Shown in pieces: positions 47,896 to 58,868 of a DNA stretch of 64,000 nt (positions are counted from its first letter, which is position 1; every line of letters begins with the position of its first letter). The stretch is from the NCBI GenBank assembly GCA_014825775.1, contig MVAQ01000039.1:1-64000 (forward strand), in the 5' to 3' direction. The position numbers were made by a program, and so were the translations under genes. A model generated the notes under the pieces. That model worked only from the letters and a program-made list of their open reading frames with translations. It made no database searches and was not told the origin of the DNA. Source of the stretch: Krasilnikovozyma curviuscula. Lineage: Eukaryota > Basidiomycota > Tremellomycetes > Cystofilobasidiales > Mrakiaceae.

Positions 47896-49649
47896 ATGGC
47901 TATCTCAGCCTCAGAGATCGAGCACCAGCAGTCGGTCAACTTCACCCCGACTGACCCACGGTACCCTGTGCCTAACCCATCGCTCAGTTACTGGCTTCAA
48001 AACGTCAGAAGCTCACCTCTGTTGGACCACAGGAGTACTGAAGAGCTCCCTGAGACTGCTGATGTCGTCGTCATTGGCTCTGGAGTGTGTTTCTCTCTTG
48101 CGGACTTGTCCATGGATGTCGGCATTCTAACGCCAACCCCTCCTCTTTCCTTCCTCTTTTCAGCTGTCCGGCTCCCTTATCGCTTACAGTCTCCTTCACT
48201 CAGAGAACCCACCCAAGTCAATTGTCATCCTCGAAGCACGAGAGCTTTGCAGCGGTGCGACAGGGCGCAATGCAGGTCACTGCAAACCCGACCAGTACAG
48301 AGGTTTCTCGAAGTACGCCGCTCGTCACGGTCCAGAACAAGCTATCAAGATCCTTCAGAACGAGCAGCAGACCTTCCTGGACTTGGTCGCTTTCGTGAAA
48401 GCCAACAACGTCGATTGCGATCTGTGGACTGGAGACACTTTGGATGTCGCGATGAGTCCAGACGTGCTTAAAACCTCTCTCGATAACTGGAACGCCTTCA
48501 AGCTAGCTGGAGGAAATACGTCTGGAGTGGAGATGATTCTCGACAAGGAGAAAGCTGTCGAACTCTCCAGGTTGAAGGATGCGCAGGGTAAGTGACACTG
48601 ACTGTTACATCTTGATCATCGCACTAACCGATGATCTATACGCCTTGACTCTTTCCTTAGCTGTTTGGCGCTGGACCGCTGGTTCTCTCTATCCACACAA
48701 ACTCGTTCAGTTCATAATCAAAAAGTCTATCGAGAAAGGTCTCAATCTTCAAACGCACACGCCCGCGCTCTCCGTCACCGCTGAAGGCAGCCAATGGAAA
48801 GTGGAAACATCAAGAGGATCAATTGTTGCTACGACAATTGTTCATGCACAAAATGCTTTCGTCTCAACTCATCTTGAACAGCTGAAAGATTGTGTCAAAC
48901 CCGTTCCATTCGTCTGCAACAAGGTGGTTCCTCCTCCATCTTTCTCTGGATCCAAATCCCTGAATTCCACTTATGGAGTTATTCTAGGTATGTTACTCAA
49001 CTTCCATTCAACAGAGCTCGTCTCATCCTCTGGCGCCTTCCCTTCTCTCACAGATGGCGGCAACATGTTCTCCATCAACCCCAGATCAAATAGCGATGGA
49101 ATCGTGTTATTTGGGGGCAACAACCCAGGACAACACCACCTCGACACCCTCCTCGAAAAACACCCCGAGCTCAAAACTGACGACAGGATTGGCAACTTCA
49201 AACCCATCTCCGACGCCGTCGCAACCTTCGCAGAGGAACAGTTCATCGGATGGGGTAAGTTCAAAGACATGTCTGTCGGTAGTGGTCTAGACTACAGCTG
49301 GTCTGGTGTCCTTGGAATGTCTGCCGACGGCTTGCCTTGGATTGGACGTGTCCCTGGCCTCCCAGGGCAGTTTGTGTGCGCAGGCTGTAAGCATGGTTTT
49401 TTTTTCTTGATCATGTCAACAAGTACTGACATGTTCCCTTTTTGCTTCGCAGTCAGTGGTCACGGCATGGCCAGAATCTTCACCAGTGCTCCAGCAGTCG
49501 CCTCATTGGTCTTGAACCCTAACAAGACATTCGCTGAGACAGGTCTTCCAGAGGTCTTTGAGATGACCGAAGAGCGATGTAATAAAGGGTGGCAAGGAGG
49601 AATGAAAGCTGGCGGTGGGATCGTCAAACAAGATGTGAAGTCCCATTAG
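47896..49649 (+). CDS. FAD-dependent oxidoreductase, DAO family
   Basis: About 480 residues, chosen start ATG 47896 (MAISASEIEHQQSVNFTP), stop TAG 49647-49649. Rossmann FAD-binding motif VVVIGSG|LSGSLIAYSL is split by an intron (about 48083-48163), followed by SIVILEARELCSGATGRNAG with HCKPDQYRGF. Later conserved parts: WRWTAGSLYPHKLVQFI, VHAQNAFVSTHL, GLDYSWSGVLGMSADGLPWIGRVPG and SGHGMARIF. Family members oxidise C-N bonds of amino acids or amines, including gamma-glutamylputrescine oxidase in bacteria; the fungal substrate is not known. The upstream ATG at 47833 would add a hydrophobic leader that could act as a targeting sequence, but it sits in typical leader composition. Confidence 0.85.
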
Positions 49650-49693
49650 ATTTTGTTCAGGTTTTGTATATAGAGAGGACAATAGAGTTCTGT

Positions 49694-50703
49694 TCAAGAA
49701 ACTGATTTTGATAAAATCTCATAGTCGTACTCTTCATCTTCATCTTCATCATCCGAGTCAATGCACTGTGAGGGCGAGATCGGATCTACAGTAAACTTCT
49801 TTGCCTCGTAAAACTTGACAGCTTCGACATTTTTCTTTGAAGATATAATTCCTGTCAGCTTTGAGCTACAGTGAGGTTTACAGCAATATATTCGCCAGAC
49901 TAACTTGTAGTACCGTTAACATCATCTTTTTGACCTTCCAGTCGCTAGCAACTGTTGAAGCCATATCGACGAGTGCGGAACCCAGACCAGTCCTTTTTCC
50001 AGTCGATGGTGCTATAGAAAGCTCATATCTATGCATATGCTGCTGTCAGAGCGAAGCTACCAGAGACTGAGGGGATTTTCGCAACTTACATGTACAGCAC
50101 GTATACCGGTCGACTGTTGATGTCATCTTCGAAATCAAATCGAAACTACAGGAAAAGAATTGTCAGAAGAGTATGAGTAGAATTTAGTAGCTTCTCAGAC
50201 TCACCATTATATATCCAGCGATTGGAGACGTTGAGTCTTTGCGAGCTATGATATATATCGATTCAGGCGCGAACAGCTCATTTCGTTTTTCTTCGGGGTT
50301 CCACCCAAAAGAACTACCCACATATAGTTCTTTCTGCGCAGTGTAAGATGGAATGGTTATATTAGAATTAAAGTGTAGGTGCTGTGACGTGACAACTGAC
50401 CATATTCGCTTCGAAAATGTCCCAAACCTGCTCTCGAGCTTCTTTAGAAAGAGGATGTCTCAGTATTTCAAAGTTGAACCTGCAGCAGCGAAGTCGTCAG
50501 CCGATACAGTACGCTACAGTCGATGTCGAAGGCTCACAGGCAGAAGACGCGTACTGTGTGCTTTTGACGTCTCGAGTAGACTGAATAGATTGCGAAAGAA
50601 CATGTACTGATGCCTAATAAGGGATATCATTAGCTGGAGAAAGGGAAGCACAGTTGATAGTCGTTCAACTGACATCTGCTCCTTTCACGCGTTTTGGTGT
50701 CAT
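49694..50703 (-). CDS. NAT4: Naa40/Nat4-type histone N-alpha-acetyltransferase (NatD)
   Basis: Found by joining short exons; no long open frame exists. ATG 50703 (MTPKRVKGAD), stop 49694. Rebuilt parts in order: SIQSTRDVKSTQYASSA, NFEILRHPLSKEAREQVWDI then FEANM, KELYVGSSFGWNPEEKRNEL, ESIYIIARKDSTSPIAGYIM, and FRFDFEDDINSRPVYVLYIY. Next come [20 protein letters not shown] (acetyl-CoA binding, RxxGxG-like) and VKKMMLTVLQ. The final exon reads NVEAVKFYEAKKFTVDPISP and ends in an acidic stretch (CIDSDDEDEDEEYDYE). This layout matches Naa40, which acetylates the N-termini of histones H4 and H2A. One N-terminal intron (near 50480-50535) is not settled: the best in-frame join gives a very short intron of about 33 nt. 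The penultimate acceptor is AAG. Confidence 0.75.
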
Positions 50704-51142
50704 TTCTGCACAGGGAAAGTAATCAATGAGGTCAGTGTAAACCATCAAAAAGATCGGAAGTCAGTGAAATCTCACTGGGAGCTTATCTGGAGAAGGCTAG
50801 GGTATAGTTTGGTGAGAAAGGGAGCTCATAATCGGTTTCGTCGAAGTCGGTTGCCGCCACGGCAATCAGCCACACTGTCTTTCTGTTGCTTTGCATATGC
50901 TTGCAAGGTGAAGAAAAAAGTGATTTAGCTACAGCAACATCGTGTATAAGTTACGTACGTGTTCAACAACTAATCCCAGAACTAAACAAAGCGGAACGAG
51001 AGTCAAATCTAGAAATATAGAGGTATACTGTATAGGAGGACATTGCGGAGGAAAAGCAAATCCAACGGGTATGAAAGAAGAAAGCAAAGACGAAGCGGCG
51101 GAATGAAAATTGATCATTGACCATTAAAGTGGAAGCCGATTT
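50704..51142. other. intergenic, NAT4 promoter
   Basis: 439 bases between two leftward genes: promoter of NAT4 and 3' flank of the MHYT gene. No gene is seen. Confidence 0.4.
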
Positions 51143-54100
51143 TTACGACAACCACGCCTGTGGAACTGAACTTTGGAAGATGTCCTCACGAAGGAGTCCG
51201 ATGAGCCACTGAGGGTTCCATTCCTGAATCCCAAGACGGGGACCTGGCCCATCATTAGGAGTTAACTGAATGTCAGCGCTACCTGCAGTAGGAGACATCG
51301 CAGTGAATTGTAAGTCAGGAGGTCGGTGCTTGGATCTGGGACTAGAAGGGATGGATTCGGTGACCGCTGGACCTTCATCTGGGGCAATTTCATCCGGCAA
51401 GTTGACAATGTGGTTTCCCGTAGGGGGAGACGTTGGGAAAGCAAAAGAATTGAAAGGCGACAGGGCACCGGTGGAGTTGAAGGGCGTTGGAGTTGCGACT
51501 GAATGCGAAGAATTATTCATGTTGTATGGGAAAGATTCAAACTGAACTTTAGAAGGACGTCGACCAGGGCTGACAGCAGCTTTGTACAAGTGTGATGGGC
51601 CGGATTCGGCAGACGCTACAGAAGTGACGCATTCTGACACGGCCCTAAACAATCGAACAGGAGACCAGGTAAGATTGGGACCAAGTTCAGAGACATCAAC
51701 AGAAGCAGAGAGCATGGCTCTAAAGATGATGGTGTATGATGGAGCGTCGGTAGAGTTTGGTGGAGCCAGTGGAACGAGGACGGGTACGAGGTGAAGGTTG
51801 CAGAGGATTGTCTTCATAGCTTCTTTAGAGGTTCCCCTGTCCAGTAGGGGGATGACTGATTCAGAAAGGATGCCGCGAAGAGCTTTCACGATCTGCACGA
51901 GGTCGGATCCACCAGCAGCACGAAGGTGCTCTGTCTGTTCCTCCGCTAGGAGAGTTTCGGTTCCCATGAGAGAGATCAATGAGGTACCTCCCAGTATATC
52001 GATAGCTTCTCCAACCTCCTCCAATGATCGACCCAAAGGTACATGCTCTCCAAGCGGTCCTAGCGCGACGATGGGTCCAGTCTGATGCAAATCACATATC
52101 TCCTTCTTGGGCAGAGCATGTCGAGCCCTAGAATCTGCCACGATCCTTAGACCCTCAAATGGAAGGGCCTGCAGTATCATCACGGACACGTAAAGTTTCC
52201 CGGGCTTAAACGCAGGCTGAGTTCCACTGACAGTATAGTCCATCAGACCAGCGAGAAATTCTGACATCGTTTCGGCGGATTTGAGAGACAGAACTCCTGC
52301 CATCATCCGAGCTACAGCGTTGGGCTCAGCAAAGATGTAGCCATGATCTTGATAGTGGCGCTTCTCCACCGCGGATCGAACCTGGTTTGTAAGGAACAAG
52401 ACCTGTCCTCTTCCAATGCTATCGGCTCCATATCCGTCGCCTTTTCGAGGTTTATCAGATCCTTTCGCTGTTACGTATCCACTGCGGAAGCGAATAGTGC
52501 AACTTGTCAGAACAACTCGGAGCTTCACAATAATTTAGGAGAGCACGCACGATGACAGAATTTGATCATACAACACACCCAGATTAGGAGCAGCCTCTCC
52601 ATTGCCATTGACCTTCGACGACAACTCACTCACAGCGGAAGTAAACCTGGTGAGGAAAGAAGTCACGGCAGGGCTGGAAGGAATGTGAAGGGATTTGTTG
52701 TGGGAGTGTGAATTGGGGAAAATGGCGAGTTCGGCAAGTACTGAGAGTTCTGGTACTACACCGTCCTGTGTGTTTTGAGCAGCGATGGACTGTCGAGTGC
52801 TCAACAGGTTGCTAGGGTTCTGTCGCCAGGCCCAGGTGCTTCGTACTGCGGCCACAAACGCTGGATGGTGGGTCGAGAGATCGACATTGATTAGACTGCT
52901 GTCGTCTGAGACGCTGACGTTGTCTGACAACCAGTTGGATCTAGAGCTTTCCCTTCGACGCCCATTGTCGAACGAGTCCAGACTTCCTACGTCACAAAGA
53001 GGCAAGAAACCTTCGGGTGTGACGAGGAGTTGGCCAGTGCTTGGATCGAATATGGCAGCTGCTACAACGACCCTTCGTCTCCTAGAAGTTTCAGCCCGGC
53101 GACGCTTCTGGCCAAGAATCGAAGAGCCAAGAAGCACTGCACACGCTACGACAGCAAGTGAGGCAACGAGGGCGATCATAATCGTTCGAATGCGTGACTG
53201 ATAATCCGCGGAGGGTAACTCGGTGTTGACATCGATGGCGTATGAAGTACCGACCATTGCACAGTAATCTAGAAAATATTCAATGAATGAGCAACCGGAA
53301 AGAAGTGGCAGCACGAGAGATAATAATTGGGCTTACGCATGCAACAAGTAGCAGCTCCCAACAACATGGCAACGGCCAGCCGAGTGATGTATGTATGAGA
53401 GAGCTTTGGCCTCAAAATCAAGAACATGATCCAGAGAGCGACGACAACTGCAACACAGGCGATCACCACACTGAACACGACGTAGAGAGGACCATACGCA
53501 ATATGCGGGATCGAGTTGATCGAGGCTTGTCCCAGGTAATGCATACTGCATGAGAAAATATAGGATTAGTCTCGGGTTGTACAGTTGGCCAAAGGAGATG
53601 ACCCTACCCCGCAATACCAAAACCGCAAACTGTACCAGCCGTGATGACTTTTACCACATCTTTGGTGGTTACATCACTCAACCCTAACGCCACCACCCAC
53701 CACTTCTGTTCCGTCGTAGACCAGCTCACGTTCCCACTAGTCTTCTTCTTGACAGCCTTCTGGGCGGATGGAAAGCTGGTGCCTCGTCGGTTATTAGGTC
53801 TCCCTATTTTGGGGTCGTTGGTCCACTTGTCGAGTGTTTCATCCACCCAAGCAGAGTCATGTTCATGTTCAGACACGATCGCATCACCCTGAGAGAGCGT
53901 CCTGGCCCCCTTATAATCGCTGAGAGGATCTTCTGGATCTTGGTCATCAGGCCCCGAAGAAGCGATGCTTTGAATCCGTTCCAGCTTGAGATGGTCAGTC
54001 CTGTCATTAAATTCTTCGAACGTCGAAGGACCAGTTTCGAGAGGGACTGCAAAGGGATGCACGGGCAAGGATGCTCGACGCGCATAGGGGTTGTAAGTAG

Positions 54101-55620
54101 GTGGTACTGAGGCAGGCAGCGGTTTGATGCCGTCAACAGAAGTGGAAGAAGCTGTTTGGGGAGTCGTTGGTGTAGGTGGTTCTGAAACTATTGGATACAG
54201 TTGGTGATTCGAAAGCGATGCTGGCGGTAGAAGCGCATTTGTTGAAGAGGATGGAGTGGTGGAAAACTGAGGAAGGGATCCTCGGCGGATAGAGCCGAAC
54301 TGGAATGAGGGATTGATGACGTTTCGGGGGAGAGAATTTTGATTGAAAGAGTTGCTACTGAACTTGTCGTAAGACCCGAACCTGTCTTCATCGTTGTCGG
54401 ATTTTGGAGAATCCTCTTTTACGGCCTTGTTTTCGGATGGTGCTGGTACGTAAGCAAGGTATTCCAGGGGCGTAGGTGGAGCAGCAGACGAGGACGAGGA
54501 AGCGCTAGCTGATGGTTCCATCTGCTTAGCTCGTGCTAGCTCTCGTTCTCGTTCTTCCTCTAGATACAGGTCGCCTTTGCCTGGTTTTGAAGGGGGGATT
54601 CTGGTGGATGACTTCCGCCTTGATTCGGGAGTGTCCAGATCAACCATAGTCCAAGCGAGTGCAGCTTTGATGATCGACCACCCTTCACCTTCCTTCAGAA
54701 CCGCAGATCTCTTTCTTTCCGCCTTCTTCAGCTCGAGCTTTTTGCCATGATTGAACGCCTCCGTTTCGACATCTTCCATCTCACCACCCTCCAGCTCGAT
54801 GTCCTCCTCCCTCTTCGCCGACTTTAAAAACCAGTTCCAATCCAAGTGAAGGCCCATTACAAAGAATGCGAGAATCATGCACGAGACTGAGACGACAAGG
54901 GACAGCACCGTGAAGCCAGCCGAATAGGTCAAGGTAAACGTTGCGTCTGCCAGGTGTGCTGATGTCGGCGGTACGTGAAGGGTCAGAGAGTTATTGCCAA
55001 TGAAGTGCATTGCCTATTTTAGAACAGGCACCCAATCTGTCAGAAAATCACTAATCCTGTGGAACGGTAGGCCGCGCTTGGAGCAAAACGCCAAGCAGGC
55101 ATCAAAACTCACAAAAGTCGATACACTTCCAAAGCTGAATCCTGCTCCTATTAGAAGCAATATGTTCCATCTCCCTCTGTTCGACGTCCTGTGTTCAAAA
55201 ATTGACAAAGCAACCAGAGGCGTTAGAAACAGAAGAAACAGAAAGAAACGCCAGTACCACAAGCCCCTGGATAGCTGTACCTTTTCAGCAACAACTCTAG
55301 TGTGCATCCGGCTCCTATCACTGCTACACAATAGCTGAGCACGATGTCTGTTTGAAACGCGAGGCAAATTAACGAAAGATCGGCATTGTCAATTTACCTC
55401 CAAACGCAGCGACGTAGAGTGAGAAAAAAATCAGGTTGCACGTACAACCGGCGTTGTATCTCTGCTCTAAATTGATCACGCCATCTCCCTCTCTAAACCA
55501 TGGCTTATCTACGGCTCGTCGGAGGTGTAGCGTGGATGCTAACGCCAGCTCGGGGGCTAGAGTCAATGCCAGTAGGCTGACGAGACCAGCTGGAAGGGTG
55601 GTGCCACCGTGATGGCTCAT
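51143..55620 (-). CDS. MHYT-domain multi-pass membrane protein
   Basis: About 1,350 residues, ATG 55620 (MSHHGGTTLPAGLVSLL), TAA at 51143. The MHYT signature occurs three times: AMHFIGN, GIAGMHYLGQ (joined over an intron at about 53545-53609) and CCMHYCAMVG (joined over an intron at about 53272-53337). These lie at helix ends in a bundle of about seven helices (DIVLSYCVAVIGAGCTLELL; WNILLLIGAGFSFGSVSTF; VLSLVVSVSCMILAFFVMGL; KVITAGTVCGFGIAG; VVFSVVIACVAVVVALWIMF; MIALVASLAVVACAVLLGSS). A long Ser/Pro-rich cytosolic insert (about 330 residues, 53700-54800) lies between the first and second motif. The cytosolic C-terminal half, about 700 residues, contains VVVAAAIFDPSTGQLLVTPE and GQVLFLTNQVRSAVEKRHYQ. 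In bacteria MHYT domains are proposed metal-bound gas sensors joined to cyclic-di-GMP enzymes; no such domain is seen here. Confidence 0.85.
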
Positions 55621-56707
55621 AGCCCACCTCTTGAATACGAACTACAGGACGACAGTTGAGGGTTTGATTATAATGAGAGATGGAAGAGCGCTTGGCAGTG
55701 GGATTTGAAGGACTGGAAAGTTGATGCCAGTGGAAAATAACACAACACCAGCCGGAAACAGTTTCGAAGTGGTGGATTTGAGCCCCTCTCGGGAATCCAA
55801 TGAGCTGACAGGTCTGACGAGACCTCCAAGGTCAGCCTGAGAACGAAGCTAGGTGAAGTAGTTACAAAGGAAAGAGAAGGAGAAAAAGGGTGACTGTGAC
55901 GCCCACCCAGAGTTCCATTTCGAGGGTTTCAAACGAATTAACAGTACGGTGGCGCTTGATTAAACTCAAACTCACCGAGGAGCTGGTTCGCCAGACTTTG
56001 TTCGATGGAGATCGTAGACAGTTGGCCTGGGACTCTATAGCTAACAATCCTGGCATATGATCCAGGGAGGTTGGAAAAGGAACCCTAACCACCTTGGGAA
56101 ATCACCCGCCTCTGAGCGGCGTCGGTCGCTATTGCTTCTTCGCGCGTATTCGCCACCACATTTGGCAGCAGTCCTATTTCCTCTGTGCAGGTGCTGAAGT
56201 AACACCACACAGAGGAAAACAATCTTAGAAGTGTCAGTATCGAATTGGCAACCACAGGCAGGCGAACTATGCTCGCCTGAGCGCTTGGAACATTTGTTGC
56301 TTCTAAAGAAAAACAACCTTGTTCGTCGAGCGCCCAACGGCCCCCAAATCGGAGTAGGAATCTTGGTCTCCTCATCTTGGCTTCAGTTTCTGTAGGTTCA
56401 CAACTTTATTTATTCACAACTTGATATAGTTGAAGATAATTTCATTGGGTACAACTCTAGCTGGCGTCGCTTATGCTACAGAGAATTCAATAGCAGATGC
56501 TGTTGGGATAGTTTTTAAAGAGCCGAACATGATTGCTTTTGTTACAAAAAGTTAATTTGTCAATCTAAACTGTTTTGTTTCTCATCCCGGCTACACTTCT
56601 AAGGTCGAAGCTGCAAATCCACCGACTGGGTTGTTATCCCGCGTCATAAGTAAACAAAGCAGACAGAGGTATCAGCCCTGTAACCGATAGCAAAACTGAT
56701 CAAGATT
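55621..56707. other. long intergenic region upstream of the MHYT gene
   Basis: 1,087 bases holding the MHYT promoter and the agmatinase 3' end. It contains the hairpin at 56177-56218. A 96-codon ATG frame on the minus strand (56085-56375) shows no family resemblance and is not called. If the agmatinase last intron is real, its final exon lies at about 56591-56616. Confidence 0.5.
56177..56218. repeat. strong imperfect hairpin
   Basis: Left arm TTTCCTCTGTG (56177-56187) pairs perfectly over 11 bases with CACAGAGGAAA (56208-56218). Inside, GGTG (56190-56193) pairs with CACC (56203-56206) around a 9-base loop, with a small CA/A bulge between the two stems. Confidence 0.85.
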
Positions 56708-58249
56708 TCAAGGCTTACGGATTTGATAGATGAGATTGGCAGCAGCAATCTGTGTGAGTTCTGCTTGGTTATCTGTGATAGCGATCAGACGAGTAAGAAA
56801 ACTGAACAGAGAGACGACTACAGATGGATCCGCAGCACATGATATCACTCGATAATGAAAGAAACATCAAGCTCACCATAACTGGGAGCTACCTCGACTA
56901 CGTCAGCTCCGACAATGTTCAAGTCCTTGATGCCTTGAAGAATCTGTAAGAGAGTAAACCCTCAGCTTAGTCAATCACACACACAAGGCGGCCGATCAGC
57001 CAAACCGTGAAGAAACCCACTGTCTTCATCTCTCTCGTAGTCCATCCTCCAATTTCTGGTGTACCTGTAGCAGGAGCAATAGAGGGATCCAGAACGTCAA
57101 TGTCGATGGAAAGGTAGACTGGCTTTTCTCCAACAACGTCCTTGACCCTCTGTATAATACCGGCAGTGCCAATTTTATCAATTTCCCAAGCTTCAACTCG
57201 AACGAAACCCATCTCGGAGTCATGCTCATAGTCTTCAGGTCCTCTCAAAGGTGATCTCAGACCGAGATGGACCGACGTCCCGTTCGCGATCAATCCTTCT
57301 TGGGCAGCATGGTGCAGCATGGTACCATGGTTGAGCTGAGCGTAGACGGTATCTTCAGCCATTGGACTCCAGGTATCCATGTGGGAGTCTAATCAAAACT
57401 GTTCTCAGCGACGATGAACGCTATGGGCCGGTTATGAAATAAATAAATCACCGAAATGAATCACTGAGATCGGCCCGTAAACACCTGCAACACCTCTCAG
57501 GATCGGGAGGAGGACACTGTGGTCACCACCAAGGGTTATAATCCGTGGGTGGTGGCGACCAGTTTTGGTGTTCTTCGGCCTGCCTTGTCGCAACTTCGTA
57601 GAATGAACTGGGCGGTTGATAAGACTCTTGTAAGCTTTGGTGAGAGAGTTGAGCGCGGCAGTGTTGTCAAAGAAGGACATGGGAACATCACCACAATCGA
57701 CAATCTCAAGTTCCTCGAAAGCGTTGACTTTCAGTTCGGTGTTGTAGCCTGCACGAAACACTAATTCAGTATGAACCATCTAGACCTCCAGAATATTGTA
57801 CTGACCCCACCCACCAGAGATTCTTTGTGAGCCTTGACGGATACCCTGCAAAGCAGCTTGAATTAGCAACTATGGACACAAAGATACCAAGGATACCTTC
57901 CAGCACTCACGTTGGGACCAAACCTAGCACCTGGTCTCCAACTGGTAGATGTATCGAAAGGTGCTCCAATGACTGCAACATCAAAGGTGACTTCACTGTC
58001 CATTCCGAAGCAGCGTGTGGGCTTTGTACCAGCGTAGGTGACTAAACCATGGTACGAGGCTTCCATTCCCTTTGGAAGAGCGTAAGGAGGATCATCAATC
58101 TTCAGATACTGAGGTTTGGGAAGATAGTACTGAGTGTTGACTGATGGATCATTCGGTAGCTCATCATGGTGATCGTGGTCGAAGGGGTGAGCGAGAGCTG
58201 AGCCTGTAGCCACAAGGAGAAGGAGGGGCAATGAGAGCATTCCGACCAT
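56708..58249 (-). CDS. secreted agmatinase-like ureohydrolase
   Basis: About 410 residues, ATG 58249, about seven exons. The N-terminus is a signal peptide ([20 protein letters not shown]) followed by [12 protein letters not shown], a His/Asp-rich stretch. Ureohydrolase parts: [63 protein letters not shown] (joined over an intron), [33 protein letters not shown] then [11 protein letters not shown], and [20 protein letters not shown]. The Mn ligands (H in GGDH, D/H/D in DSHMD, D/D in DIDVLD) are all present. The C-terminus is ambiguous: read through it ends IYQIRKP at 56708; if GTAAGCC there is a donor, splicing could instead end GGFAASTLEV at about 56591. Agmatinase yields putrescine and urea; substrate is inferred from the family. 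Confidence 0.87.
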
Positions 58250-58868
58250 CTCTTGTGACGACGAAACTAAAGGGAACCACTGGATTGTCCCTGATGCTTG
58301 CTTGGGGCCGAATCTCTTGATTTTATCCTTTGTGCTGTTGGATCGGCCAAGTCCATTTTATTGTCGCGCTTGAGAGACGCGCAGATGGCTCCTAATTCAA
58401 TTCGTATAGCATCGATTACACACTCTACACGAGCGATTTCTTTAATTTTTTGGGAAGAGCTACACCGCAAGCGGAATGTTTTGTTATCTTGAGGCAAGCG
58501 AAGCTTTGTTTGCGACAAACTCTCTTCCAGACCTCAGCGCGTACCGATATGCGATTCATACAACAGCCATAGTGTCATTGTATACACCAATACCACAGCC
58601 AGACGCTATGTAGCTGTAGCTATCCCATCTTTCCCTTTTACTCCTTCTGCCATCCCATACCAGGGCGAAAAGTAGACTTCTTTTGACCAAGTCAACGTCC
58701 TGTCCACCCAAGTTGACTGTCGACCCAGAGCCAAACTATCCAGCGTTATATTAAACAGAGCCATTTGACTATCGATGAAGGAAAGCCTCAGAGACATTTT
58801 AAGCTTGCAGGGTGTAATGGTGATTATCCAGGACGCGTCTTCCTCGATGAAAATTGAAGATATTTCTT
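58250..58868. other. intergenic, agmatinase promoter and ALG13 3' flank
   Basis: 619 bases. A 63-codon ATG frame on the minus strand (58606-58797) lies directly behind ALG13 and is most likely its 3' UTR. TATA-like TTTAATTTTTTGG at about 58440. No other gene. Confidence 0.4.

Noticed and set aside
55770..55810. tRNA-like sequence (GGATTTGAGCCCC) on the minus strand
   Set aside because: It resembles a T-loop, but no matching T-stem, anticodon arm or acceptor stem could be built around it.
56085..56375. 96-codon ATG open frame upstream of the MHYT gene
   Set aside because: No family resemblance, no supporting splice or promoter signals, and it overlaps the hairpin; probably chance.
58606..58797. 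63-codon ATG open frame behind ALG13
   Set aside because: It lies where the ALG13 3' UTR is expected and has no recognisable features.
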